From the NCBI GenBank assembly GCA_034430155.1, contig DAOUET010000168.1, positions 1-7,499 of the forward strand: a DNA stretch of 7,499 nucleotides. The letters are read 5' to 3'. The notes below the pieces were generated by a model. That model worked only from the letters and a program-made list of their open reading frames with translations. It did no database searches and was not told the DNA's origin. This document shows, piece by piece, positions 1-5,730 of the stretch (position 1 is its first letter; every line of letters starts with the position of its first letter). Source of the DNA: DAOUET01 sp034430155 (lineage in GTDB: Bacteria > Chloroflexota > Anaerolineae > Anaerolineales > UBA4823). The translations under genes and the position numbers were made by a program.

Positions 1-1266
1 CTCCACAGGAGCGGGGGACATATTTGGATGGTGTTGGCGCAATTCTGGTAGCAGTTGACTCAACCGCGATAACCAAATCTCATCCACCAAATTTAATAAC
101 GAACCATCACCTTCAATCCGTAACCGGAGTGCCTCTACCAGCGGCTGAAACGGCAAATGGCTGCCACTCTCAAAGGCGCTTCCCAGCAGCAATTCCGCTC
201 CCTGGGCACTGGCCCAACGGATGAATTTCCTGGCCAGGCGGGTCTTGCCAATCCCAACCTCGCCGCGCAGCACTATGAGTTGGGGCAGGCCATCAGCGGC
301 GCGTTCATAGCATTTAATGAGCGCCTGGTATTCGCGGTTACGCCCGGCAAACAAGCTTCCCAGGAAATTAACTGAGGTATCTGGACGCCGTGGCTGAGGC
401 GGGGTTTTGTGGGCATAAGGATGTACAAGCTGTGGTTGCGTGCGAATGCGCTCCGCCAGCGCTGCCGTATCCGGTTCTGGCTCGACGCCCAATTCAGCCG
501 CTAAGATGGAGCGACAAGCTTCATAGGTCTCAAGCGCTTGCCCGCGCTCACCGGCTGCAAAGTGCGCTCGCATCTTGCGGCGATAGGCAATTTCGTTCAG
601 CGCATCCAGGGCAATCCAATGCGAAGCTGTCTCTGTGGCGCCGGCAAACTCGCCATGCGCAAATTGAATTTCGGATAGCCGGTCGAGGATCAGGCCCATG
701 CGGCGATGGCAGACTTCGCGCTGAATGGCAGCCCAATCGTCAAAGCCAGGTGCATCGCCCAATGAAAATCCGGTCAGAAAATCACCGCGCTGGCAGGCTG
801 CTGCCGATTGTAATAAAGGCAAGCTGGTCGAACCCTCTGGCAGCGTCCGGCTCGAACGGTCGGCGCGTGCCAGCATATAAGCACGTTCTATCGTTTTTAG
901 ATCAAAATCGATATCGGCGTCTGGATTCAGACTCAACGAATTATGTGTGGCGGAAAGATAAGAAGTTTGAGCCTGACCACTCGCCTGGCGCAAGGCTGTT
1001 TTCAGGTGATAGAGGGTGTTGCGAAGCGAGCCATGGCTACGCTCAGGGCTGGCTTCCGGCCATAGCCGGGCAGCCAAAGCCTCGCGCGGTTGTGGACCTG
1101 TCTCTATTGCCAGATAGATCAGTAACGCCAGCGTTTTGCGAGTCGGGAAGGATACTAATTTCTTATCCATGCGCACTTCGGGCGGTCCCAATGCATAGAT
1201 ATGTAATGGTAATGCCTGGTCAGCTATTGCATGGCTCCTTGTGACGCTTTTGAGACTCTTTATCAT
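1..1266 (-). CDS. BTAD/AAA ATPase transcriptional regulator (SARP-like), partial at window edge
   Basis: The reverse strand is open for 422 codons from ATG 1266 to the window edge, so the C-terminus is missing. Residues about 18-110 read as the winged-helix N-terminus of SARP-type regulators (YALGPPEVRMDKK, then FPTRKTLALLIYLA and LRNTLYHLKTAL). Residues about 185-268 form a BTAD helical domain ending in AELGVEPEPDT. A linker leads to a P-loop ATPase with Walker A GEVGIGKT at residues 335-342. Such proteins are usually large cytoplasmic regulators with C-terminal TPR or LuxR-type parts, which would lie outside the window. The start is uncertain. ATG 1266 has no ribosome site and overlaps a TATAAT (1270-1265 on this strand). 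A good AAGGAG (1240-1235) instead sits 7 nt before an in-frame ATA at 1227, from which the protein would begin ADQALPLHIYALG. The family assignment is firm; the regulated genes are unknown. The divergent gene at 1343 is one candidate. Confidence 0.88.
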   Translation of the reverse strand, partial: MIKSLKSVTRSHAIADQALPLHIYALGPPEVRMDKKLVSFPTRKTLALLIYLAIETGPQPREALAARLWPEASPERSHGSLRNTLYHLKTALRQASGQAQTSYLSATHNSLSLNPDADIDFDLKTIERAYMLARADRSSRTLPEGSTSLPLLQSAAACQRGDFLTGFSLGDAPGFDDWAAIQREVCHRRMGLILDRLSEIQFAHGEFAGATETASHWIALDALNEIAYRRKMRAHFAAGERGQALETYEACRSILAAELGVEPEPDTAALAERIRTQPQLVHPYAHKTPPQPRRPDTSVNFLGSLFAGRNREYQALIKCYERAADGLPQLIVLRGEVGIGKTRLARKFIRWASAQGAELLLGSAFESGSHLPFQPLVEALRLRIEGDGSLLNLVDEIWLSRLSQLLPELRQHHPNMSPAPVE

Positions 1267-1342
1267 TATACTCAGATTAAATGTTAATAGAAAGACAAAG
1301 ATTCCGCTTAAGAGAGTGCTGTAACCCAGAAGAAGGCCCACG

Positions 1343-1726
1343 ATGTCTGGTATTGTTCTAACATTCCCCATCCTGAACGGTAAGGTGGAAGCCTGGCGGC
1401 GATTTTGCCAGGAATTATGTGGCTTTCGACGAAAGCCATACGAAGCCTCGCGCCAGCGGTTGGGCATCACGCGCGAACAGTTGGTCTTGGTGGAAACCGC
1501 CTTTGGGGCGACGGCTATGACCACGTTGGAAGCACCTGATGTGGCTCAGGCTTTGGGGCAAATCATCATCTCAGTTCTCCCATTTGACGTCTGGTATCGG
1601 GAGAAGCTGCAGGAGCTGCACGGCGTCAACCTGGCCGGATACGAGCAATTCGCACAACCAACGCCCCTACCGCCCAACCAGGAGCTGCTTTTTGAGTGGA
1701 CGTTGAATTCTAATGTTGGCGGATGA
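1343..1726 (+). CDS. Uncharacterised 127-aa protein
   Basis: ATG at 1343 is preceded by GAAGG (1332-1336) at 6 nt spacing and the frame ends in TGA, so start and stop look sound. The protein has no signal peptide or membrane helix. It is a mixed alpha/beta sequence with an N-terminal beta-like stretch (IVLTFPILNGKVEAW), a basic helix (RRFCQELCGFRRKPYEASR), then LVLVETAFG and a C-terminal LLFEWTL. The pattern of a beta strand, a GKVEAW helix and a VETxxG strand reminds me of small dimeric alpha-beta barrel (ABM-like) proteins, but this is only an impression and I cannot name the family. It is divergent from the BTAD regulator with a gap of about 76 bp, so the two may share a control region. 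Codon use looks like that of its neighbours, and I see no damage. Confidence 0.8.
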   Translation: MSGIVLTFPILNGKVEAWRRFCQELCGFRRKPYEASRQRLGITREQLVLVETAFGATAMTTLEAPDVAQALGQIIISVLPFDVWYREKLQELHGVNLAGYEQFAQPTPLPPNQELLFEWTLNSNVGG

Positions 1727-1815
1727 CCCTTATTTAAACGCCAGCCCCGGTAAATGATCGGAGTGATGCCACATTCGCTTCTCCTCTGAGAAGGAGTGGG
1801 GATCAACAAAAAGAC

Positions 1816-1831
1816 GCACGGTATTCCGTGC
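1816..1831 (+). promoter_or_regulatory. Perfect hairpin in leader of GlsB-like gene
   Basis: GCACGG (1816-1821), a TATT loop and CCGTGC (1826-1831) form a perfect 6-bp stem-loop 28 nt before the start codon at 1860. It lacks a following T-run, so it is not a standard terminator. It may stabilise or modulate the leader mRNA. A second weaker inverted repeat, CTTCTC/GAGAAG around a CTCT loop, lies just upstream near 1780-1795. No gene is visible between 1727 and 1859. Confidence 0.4.
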
Positions 1832-1859
1832 AAATCATACATTTACATAGGAGATAGAA

Positions 1860-2114
1860 ATGAACATAATAATTTACCTGATCGTTGCTGCAGTAATCGG
1901 CTGGATTGCGACTGAAATCATGCATGACCGTTCAAACCTGCTGATCAATATCGTTGTGGCCGTCGTAGGTGCCTTCATAGCTGGCTGGTTCATTAGCCCC
2001 CTGTTCCATGTTGGGACGATCAACGATGCGATCACCATTCCAACCATGCTGGTGACACTGGTAGGTGCCATAATCCTGCTAGCAATCGTCAACCTGATCA
2101 GCCGCAGACGATAA
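1860..2114 (+). CDS. GlsB/YeaQ/YmgE family stress-response membrane protein
   Basis: This 84-aa, almost wholly hydrophobic protein has three predicted transmembrane helices at about residues 2-18, 26-48 and 58-79 and ends in a basic tail (SRRR). The size, the three-helix plan and phrases such as IVAAVIGWIATEIM and INIVVAVVGAFIAGWF match the transglycosylase-associated (Transgly_assoc) family. Members are inner-membrane proteins linked to stress response, and their biochemical role is not settled. Compared with the paralogue at 5302 it is divergent: the usual glycine-rich loop before the second helix is replaced by MHDRSNLLI. The start is well supported by AGGAG (1849-1853) with 6 nt spacing. 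The gene looks intact, ends in TAA, and stands alone with a hairpin on each side. Confidence 0.87.
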   Translation: MNIIIYLIVAAVIGWIATEIMHDRSNLLINIVVAVVGAFIAGWFISPLFHVGTINDAITIPTMLVTLVGAIILLAIVNLISRRR

Positions 2115-2151
2115 ACCCGATTCAATTTTCATCTCGTAAAAGATCCGATGA

Positions 2152-2177
2152 GCAGGGGTGCATCATAGCATCCCTGC
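2152..2177 (+). terminator. Stem-loop between GlsB-like gene and coiled-coil gene
   Basis: GCAGGGGTGC (2152-2161) pairs with GCATCCCTGC (2168-2177) over 10 positions with one G-U wobble, around a 6-nt ATCATA loop. It lies 38 nt after the stop of the GlsB-like gene and 65 nt before the next start. There is no T-tract after it, so a terminator or mRNA-end protector is inferred, not shown. Confidence 0.45.
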
Positions 2178-2241
2178 CAACCTCAGATACGAATACACAG
2201 ACACTAAATTACATTTGATCGGCGGGACAGGAAGAATCCTT

Positions 2242-2815
2242 ATGGACGAAAAAGAATCCGTACAACCCGAAGCCAAGCCTGAAACACGCCCGCAAAAATC
2301 CATACGCGGCATCCTGCGCTGGGTGCTGGCAGTGTTATTGGCGTTTGGGCTGGGTGCGCTGCTAATCGCTATAACGCTTTACTTCCCCACCCGGCAGCAG
2401 CTCGTCAAAGCAAACGCTGACCTGAAGCAAGCCAACGCGACGGTCACCAGCCAAACTGATCAGATCACCACGTTGCAGACGGGTAATGAGACCCTGCAAA
2501 AGGATCTGGATTCTGCGAAGCTGCCTGCATAGTTATGTGCTCATGGCGTTGTCAGGTGTACGTGGAGCCAGCCAGGCGGTGGCTGCCGGCGATTATGCTG
2601 GAGGGCGCCTGTCGTTGATCCAAGCCTCTGATTCGCTGGATAACCTCTCTGGTTTGCTGGGAACGGATCAAAAAGATGTGCTCACTGCCATGCAACAGAG
2701 TGCCGCTCAGGCTTTGACTAAGCTGAAGACCAACCTCTCGTCAGCACAGCCGGAGCTGGATCAGTTGACGAATAACTTGGTGCAGCTGGAGGATAACCTA
2801 TTCCCCAACCCGTAA
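2242..2815 (+). pseudogene. Single-pass membrane protein with coiled coil, split by a +1 frameshift
   Basis: Translation starts at ATG 2242 behind AGGAAG (about 2229-2234). The first part (97 codons, stop TAG 2530-2532) has a charged cytoplasmic N-terminus, a membrane helix at about residues 32-54 (ILRWVLAVLLAFGLGALLI) and a coiled coil at about 58-93 rich in Gln, Asn and Thr heptads. The reading then continues in the next frame from about 2524 to TAA 2815 with another helical stretch (QAVAAGDYAGGRL, LDQLTNNLVQLEDNLF). Taking one base as inserted in CTGCCTG (about 2521-2527) gives AKLLHSYVLMALSGV and one protein of about 190 residues. The two halves have matching composition, so they are one gene. 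Whether this is a real mutation, a sequence error or programmed shifting cannot be settled here; no known slippery signal is visible. The family is not recognised. An upstream in-frame GTG at 2158 lies in the hairpin and is unlikely to be the start. Confidence 0.72.
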
Positions 2816-2816
2816 G

Positions 2817-2954
2817 ATGGGCGAACAATTCAAATTCCACCTTTATTAGAAAAGACCAGAGTTTGAAAGGTTACCCGATGAACAAGTGACGTATACTGCA
2901 GTTCGGGCTAAACTGGCTTCTGAACAGAATGAAATTGTGGATCTGTCTCATTAA
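2817..2954 (+). pseudogene. Small ORF interrupted by an amber codon
   Basis: Starting 1 nt after the preceding stop, ATG 2817 opens a frame of ten codons (MGEQFKFHLY) closed by TAG 2847-2849. The same frame then stays open for a further 34 codons (KRPEFERLPDEQVTYTAV onward) to TAA 2952-2954. The second part has ordinary protein-like composition, which suggests a short gene killed by a nonsense mutation, or the tail of a larger lost gene. There is no clear ribosome site, and I do not recognise the family. The whole reading is short enough that chance remains possible. Confidence 0.35.
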
Positions 2955-3076
2955 GCCACTTTAGTCAGCACGACGAGTGAAAAAAGCGCCAAGTAAGCCT
3001 TATGAAGTATCTTTTCTAAAATACACTTCCCCTTTTTAATAAGACAATACCTTTCTATATAGATTAGGAGCAAACT

Positions 3077-3298
3077 TTGGAAAACCAAATCACGTGCCCT
3101 CACTGCAAGAAAACGATATCGAACAACTCAGTGATTGATTCCGCGGCAAAGGGAGAGGATCTTGGATCGACCTTCCTCATATGCGAGTGTGGCGAAAAGA
3201 TCACATTTTGGGCCATTACTGCCCAGTTAAGAGACCAAAAAAAGCCGGGAAGGAGATTCCAAAATTGGTTTCATAAACTTACCTCAGCTCGAGGATAA
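3077..3298 (+). CDS. Small zinc-ribbon-like protein with TTG start
   Basis: The frame begins at TTG 3077, supported by TAGGAG (3065-3070) with 6 nt spacing; there is no in-frame ATG near the N-terminus. The 73-residue protein carries a CPHC pair at residues 7-10 and a CEC pair at about 36-38. Together these give four cysteines spaced like a small zinc ribbon (C-x2-C ... C-x-C). The C-terminal third is basic (DQKKPGRRFQNWFHKL), which would suit nucleic-acid or protein contact. No enzymatic motif is visible and no named family is recognised. It is followed after 12 nt by the broken radical-SAM-type gene, so the two could once have been co-transcribed. The 122 bp before it (2955-3076) hold only AT-rich sequence, with a TATATA at 3056-3061 that is too close to the start to be a convincing -10. 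Confidence 0.72.
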   Translation: MENQITCPHCKKTISNNSVIDSAAKGEDLGSTFLICECGEKITFWAITAQLRDQKKPGRRFQNWFHKLTSARG

Positions 3299-3310
3299 AG
3301 CAAGGTTGCT

Positions 3311-3507
3311 ATGAGAATCTTACTGGTTTACCCCTAGTTCCCCGACACCTTTTGGAGTTTCAAGCACACCATGCGCTTTATCCATAAGAAGGCGGCTTCC
3401 CCTCTGTTAGGACTGTTAACTGTGGCGGCCATGCTGCCTCCTGAGTGGGAAAAACGACTGGTTGACCTCTCAACATGACCAACCTGACACCCAATGATCT
3501 AGCCTAG
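3311..3507 (+). pseudogene. N-terminal remnant of a B12-binding/radical SAM-type protein
   Basis: ATG 3311 opens with MRILLVYP, the usual first strand of a cobalamin-binding Rossmann domain, and continues FPDTFWSFKH and LLGLLTVAAMLPPEWEKRLV, which is characteristic of the start of B12-binding radical SAM proteins. The eighth codon is followed by an in-frame TAG (3335-3337) where I would expect a Glu codon. The frame is then intact to TGA 3476-3478. A two-base slip near 3469-3472 restores reading (DLNMTNLTPNDLA) until another TAG at 3505-3507. The family is normally several hundred residues long, and only about 65 remain. The CxxxCxxC iron-sulfur motif that defines radical SAM chemistry is not present in the window. 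The family assignment comes from recognising the N-terminal pattern, not from catalytic residues. This is clearly non-functional. Confidence 0.72.
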
Positions 3508-3584
3508 CTTGGACCCATCTGTCCGGCCTCATCTTTCTCTTTGGCGCTTTCCTTGAGCATTATTATTACCAGCTAAAGCAATAG
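3498..3584 (+). pseudogene. Hydrophobic C-terminal-like fragment of unknown origin
   Basis: Just where the radical-SAM-type remnant ends, a third frame opens and reads LAWTHLSGLIFLFGAFLEHY and YYQLKQ before TAG 3582-3584. It resembles the last helix and tail of a membrane protein more than random sequence. It has no start codon, and nothing upstream matches it, so it may be the tail of a different gene joined here by a deletion. The rest of the gap to 3701 shows no gene. Confidence 0.28.
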
Positions 3585-3701
3585 CAACCAGAAGCGGCAG
3601 ACCCAATATAAGGTATTAAAAGTCTCGATGCCAATAAATAAAGCCGTGGATAGAGTATCTATATAAAATTTGGACGAAAAGAAAAAATGGAGGATTGACT
3701 T

Positions 3702-3971
3702 ATGAAAGAGAAACGGTTCACCTTCGATAAAGCCAAGCAAATCGGCGACACTTTAGGCACAGACTGGAATAAGTTTGAAGTCGAACAATTCCAGATGGGA
3801 CTCGAAGTGGAGCTTGAGCATGGGACCATAGATCCAAATACTAATGTGACCAATGATGACCCTCTTCTCACCGGCAAGATTGCCTTAGCCCATCTCAATG
3901 AATTTCCGGATTATTACACGCGTCTGGCGAAAATGGAAAAAGAGGCTGATGAATTTTGGGCTAAAGGATAG
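3702..3971 (+). CDS. DUF5661 family protein
   Basis: The 89-residue soluble protein starts at ATG 3702 behind a strong GGAGG (3689-3693) with 8 nt spacing. The sequence RFTFDKAKQIGDTLGTDWNK, then QMGLEVELEHGTIDPNTNVT, NDDPLLTGKIALAHLNEFPD and YYTRLAKME is a close match to what I know of DUF5661, a short family found in bacteria and viruses with conserved ELEHG, NVTNDD and ALAHLNE motifs. The acidic and histidine residues in ELEHG and AHLNE could bind metal, but that is my inference and no biochemical role is established to my knowledge. Length is complete for the family and there is no damage. This is the best preserved soluble gene of the middle region, lying between two gene remnants. The frame ends in TAG, which shows TAG is a normal stop here. 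Confidence 0.88.
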   Translation: MKEKRFTFDKAKQIGDTLGTDWNKFEVEQFQMGLEVELEHGTIDPNTNVTNDDPLLTGKIALAHLNEFPDYYTRLAKMEKEADEFWAKG

Positions 3972-3977
3972 AGCTGC

Positions 3978-4148
3978 ATGGAAGAAATCCATGACAAGAA
4001 GCCTTGCTCCACGAACAAACGCCGCATACGGGCCAAGCTCATCTTTAATCCCGGGTCAGGGGTCAAATCAACTTTCCATGCCACGCAGCATTGGTCATTG
4101 GTTCTAAGTATAAGGATTTCCTCCTATGCTTCAAACACCTCACAATGA
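3978..4148 (+). pseudogene. N-terminal remnant of a diacylglycerol/lipid kinase-like gene
   Basis: Six bases after the DUF5661 stop, ATG 3978 opens a 56-codon frame. After a basic stretch (NKRRIRAK) it reads AKLIFNPGSG, the first strand and phosphate-binding NPxSG motif (residues 24-28) of the DAGK_cat/YegS-type lipid kinase family. These enzymes phosphorylate a membrane lipid using ATP and are normally about 300 residues. Here the similarity stops within a few residues of the motif; the rest (HWSLVLSIRISS) is unrelated and overlaps the start of the next ORF. Only the head of the gene survives, so it cannot be active. The assignment depends on a short but distinctive motif. Confidence 0.55.
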
Positions 4149-4749
4149 TAAACAGCACCGAGCGATTTTGCAGAGCATCGCCCACCGGGCAATGCTCGAG
4201 CGAGGTTTGCTGCCTGACTTTTCTGCCGCAGCGCTTGCAGAATTGGGCAAGCTTCAGTCGCCAGCGATGAAGAAAGGTGCGCCAGTAGGTACGGAGCACC
4301 GGATTCGTGACATGTGGGATCTTCTTTGGGCTTCCATTGACAATGATGACTCGCGTGACCTGGATCAGTTAACTGTGGCCGAGGCCATGCCTGCAGACGA
4401 AGTAAAGATTCTGGTTGCCATCGCGGATGTGGACGCGGTGATTAAAAACGATTCAGCCATTGACCAACACGCACGCCATAACACCACCTCGGTTTATACT
4501 GCGGCCGAGACCTTCCCGATGCTGCCTGAAGAAATTTCGACCGATATCACATCCTTGAATTTCAACGAGGAGCGTCTTGCCGTCTTCGTCGAAATGGTGA
4601 TTGGCGCGGGACGGATCCCAAGCGCCCGTGCGTTGTCCCAATTGCGGAAAGGCCATGCAACCTCGACAAATTATCCGCCCCAAAGAACGTTGCCCGCCCT
4701 AAGCAACACTGGCTGGAGGTATGTAAATATCGAGCGAACCCGGGTCTAG
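4126..4749 (+). pseudogene. Truncated RNB-domain (RNase II/R family) exoribonuclease
   Basis: ATG 4126 follows AAGGA (4112-4116) at 9 nt. Residues 1-65 are a helical lead-in. Residues 66-160 are the first part of an RNB catalytic domain: WASIDNDDSRDLDQL at 68-82 carries the aspartates D72, D78 and D80 of the magnesium-binding site, VAIADVD is at 97-103, and TSVYTAAETFPMLPEEIS (121-138) and LNFNEERLAVFVEM (145-158) are typical. This family degrades RNA 3' to 5'. Full members of this RNB-only type run to roughly 450-500 residues, but similarity ends sharply near residue 161 (about nt 4606), where the expected continuation of the domain is lost. The last 46 residues look like out-of-frame translation of other DNA. 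The remaining half domain should not fold into an active enzyme, so I call it a pseudogene despite its long open frame. Confidence 0.8.
4601..4702 (+). pseudogene. Zinc-ribbon C-terminal fragment fused behind the RNB remnant
   Basis: In the frame one base on from the RNB reading, sequence from about 4613 gives QAPVRCPNCGKAMQPRQ, then IIRPKERCPP and TAA 4700-4702. The CPNC pair and the basic, proline-bearing context look like a zinc-ribbon tail of a real protein, truncated at its second cysteine pair. No RNB protein carries this after the first half of its domain, so the junction at about 4606-4613 joins two unrelated genes. The parent family is not recognised. Confidence 0.42.
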
Positions 4750-4802
4750 AGGCAGGACCTCTACGCTCCCGGTTTCGCGTTGTCAATGCAGGCTAAAACA
4801 GC

Positions 4803-4821
4803 AATTCGACGGCGTCGAATT
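4803..4821. promoter_or_regulatory. Perfect 19-bp palindrome AATTCGACG-G-CGTCGAATT
   Basis: AATTCGACG (4803-4811), one central G and CGTCGAATT (4813-4821) form a perfect inverted repeat with 9-bp arms. The short centre makes a cruciform or RNA hairpin unlikely and fits a binding site for a dimeric regulator. It lies 32-50 bp upstream of a promoter-like pair at 4853-4881. No regulator gene of the right kind is adjacent, so the binding protein is unknown. Confidence 0.4.
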
Positions 4822-4852
4822 TCCTCGTTCGTGAGAAAAGCGCTCTGGTCAC

Positions 4853-4881
4853 TTGCAAAAGGGGGATGGAATTGTTACAAT
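4853..4881 (+). promoter_or_regulatory. Sigma-70-like promoter with no evident gene
   Basis: TTGCAA (4853-4858) and TACAAT (4876-4881) are separated by 17 bp. The -10 box sits inside a perfect 13-bp palindrome, AATTGT-T-ACAATT (4870-4882), and is followed by the 8-bp palindrome TACCGGTA (4884-4891). The only nearby start, ATG 4899-4901, opens seven codons. It could be a leftover promoter of a lost gene. From 4750 to 5301 there is no intact gene; apart from these elements, the hairpin and the transposase remnant, I see nothing else recognisable. Confidence 0.3.
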
Positions 4882-4989
4882 TATACCGGTACAGAACAAT
4901 GAAACAAAGGGGTTCCCGTTGAGGGCGCTGCTTAATTCCCAAATCTAGTGGTTTTGGACGATCACTTTTACTCGGCTTAGTTCAACCAG

Positions 4990-5022
4990 GGATTATGTGG
5001 CGGCTTTGCGCCACATGAATCC
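4990..5022 (+). repeat. Long hairpin beside transposase remnant
   Basis: GGATT-ATGTGGCG (4990-5002), loop GCTTTG, and CGCCACAT-G-AATCC (5009-5022) form a 13-bp stem with a single bulged G. There is no T-tract on either side. It lies directly after the 3' end of the transposase remnant on the minus strand, so it may be part of the lost element or an old terminator. Confidence 0.5.
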
Positions 5023-5135
5023 TTAATCCGTTTGGCGGCTAGTCGTTGCGACTTGCGGTAGGTATTGTGCGATTATCTGCCATTCCGAATCATTTAAGTC
5101 GTTCGGGTAAGCTTGTCGGGATATTGGCGAGTCAT
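5023..5135 (-). pseudogene. Transposase N-terminal remnant (IS4/IS5-type, DUF4096-like)
   Basis: On the minus strand ATG 5135 reads MTRQYP, then frame shifts, and from 5109 reads YPNDLNDSEWQIIAQYLPQ. That is the characteristic start of IS5-group DDE transposases (YPSDLTDxEWxxIxPLLP). It continues SRQTD before TAA 5025-5023, where the family would have GRPRxxDLR. Removing 14 bases (about 5123-5110) would join MTRQ to YPNDL, and that stretch is itself a rough copy of the bases that follow. The DDE catalytic region is wholly absent, and no terminal inverted repeats can be paired. A 10-bp direct repeat, CAACCAGGGA, occurs at 4983-4992 and 5236-5245, on both sides. Confidence 0.68.
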
Positions 5136-5301
5136 TTCGTGCACCATCACTATGATGCGGTATGGCGAGGCCGGATCGAATCGGGGCAGAAAAGGAGAGA
5201 TAGATCGACCCAATCTGATGCGGAGTTGATGTGAGCAACCAGGGAACAGTTGACCTCTGGTGCTGAAAGAACCAATCATATTTATTATAGAGGTAACCAA
5301 G

Positions 5302-5553
5302 ATGGGACTGTTAACGTGGATTGTTGTCGGTGCAATTGCCGGTTGGTTGGCAGGTCAGGTCATGAAAGGATCGGGCTTCGGCCTGATTAGCGACATCGTG
5401 ATCGGCGTTATTGGCGCGTTGGTGGGTGGCTGGCTTGCTGGCACGTTCTTCAATGTGCCGGATGCTATCAACGGGTTTAACCTCACCACGATCGTTGTTG
5501 CGTTCCTTGGCGCAGTTGTTGTGTTGTTCATCGCCCGCTTGCTTAAGCGCTAG
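5302..5553 (+). CDS. GlsB/YeaQ/YmgE family stress-response membrane protein
   Basis: The 83-residue protein has three hydrophobic helices (about 3-18, 25-46 and 58-78) and a basic end (RLLKR). It carries the canonical family pattern: TWIVVGAIAGWLAGQVMKGS, a glycine-rich loop GSGFGLISDIVIGVIGALVG, then GGWLAGTFF. ATG 5302 is preferred over an upstream frame opening at 5260 because it follows GAGGT (5290-5294) and fits the family N-terminus exactly. Family members sit in the inner membrane and are associated with stress responses; the molecular activity is unknown. It is a second, more typical copy of the gene at 1860, and sequence divergence argues that they are not recent duplicates. It ends in TAG. 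Confidence 0.92.
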   Translation: MGLLTWIVVGAIAGWLAGQVMKGSGFGLISDIVIGVIGALVGGWLAGTFFNVPDAINGFNLTTIVVAFLGAVVVLFIARLLKR

Positions 5554-5730
5554 CCTGGGCAATGGCAGCGAGTAAAGAATGGAGGAACATCTATAAGCCT
5601 AAAGTCCTGACTTGTTATCACATTGTTTACTGGCAAGCATTAGTGTGACTCAGCCCGCGCCGTGGGACACCGCGGCATGGGGTGCCTGTGATATTACGAA
5701 TCGCACTTCTCACACAAGGAAGTGAGCAAC

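Noticed and set aside
390..1244. 284-codon open frame on the plus strand
   Set aside because: It is the shadow of the BTAD/ATPase gene on the opposite strand, which has clear family motifs throughout; the plus frame reads as low-quality sequence rich in Arg, Ser and Cys.
1546..1842. 98-codon minus-strand frame
   Set aside because: Mostly antisense to the 127-aa gene, with no ribosome site and no protein-like pattern.
4783..4901. 38-codon frame starting ATG 4783 and an opposing minus-strand reading ending near 4775
   Set aside because: Both are short, lack ribosome sites, run through the palindromes and match nothing I know.
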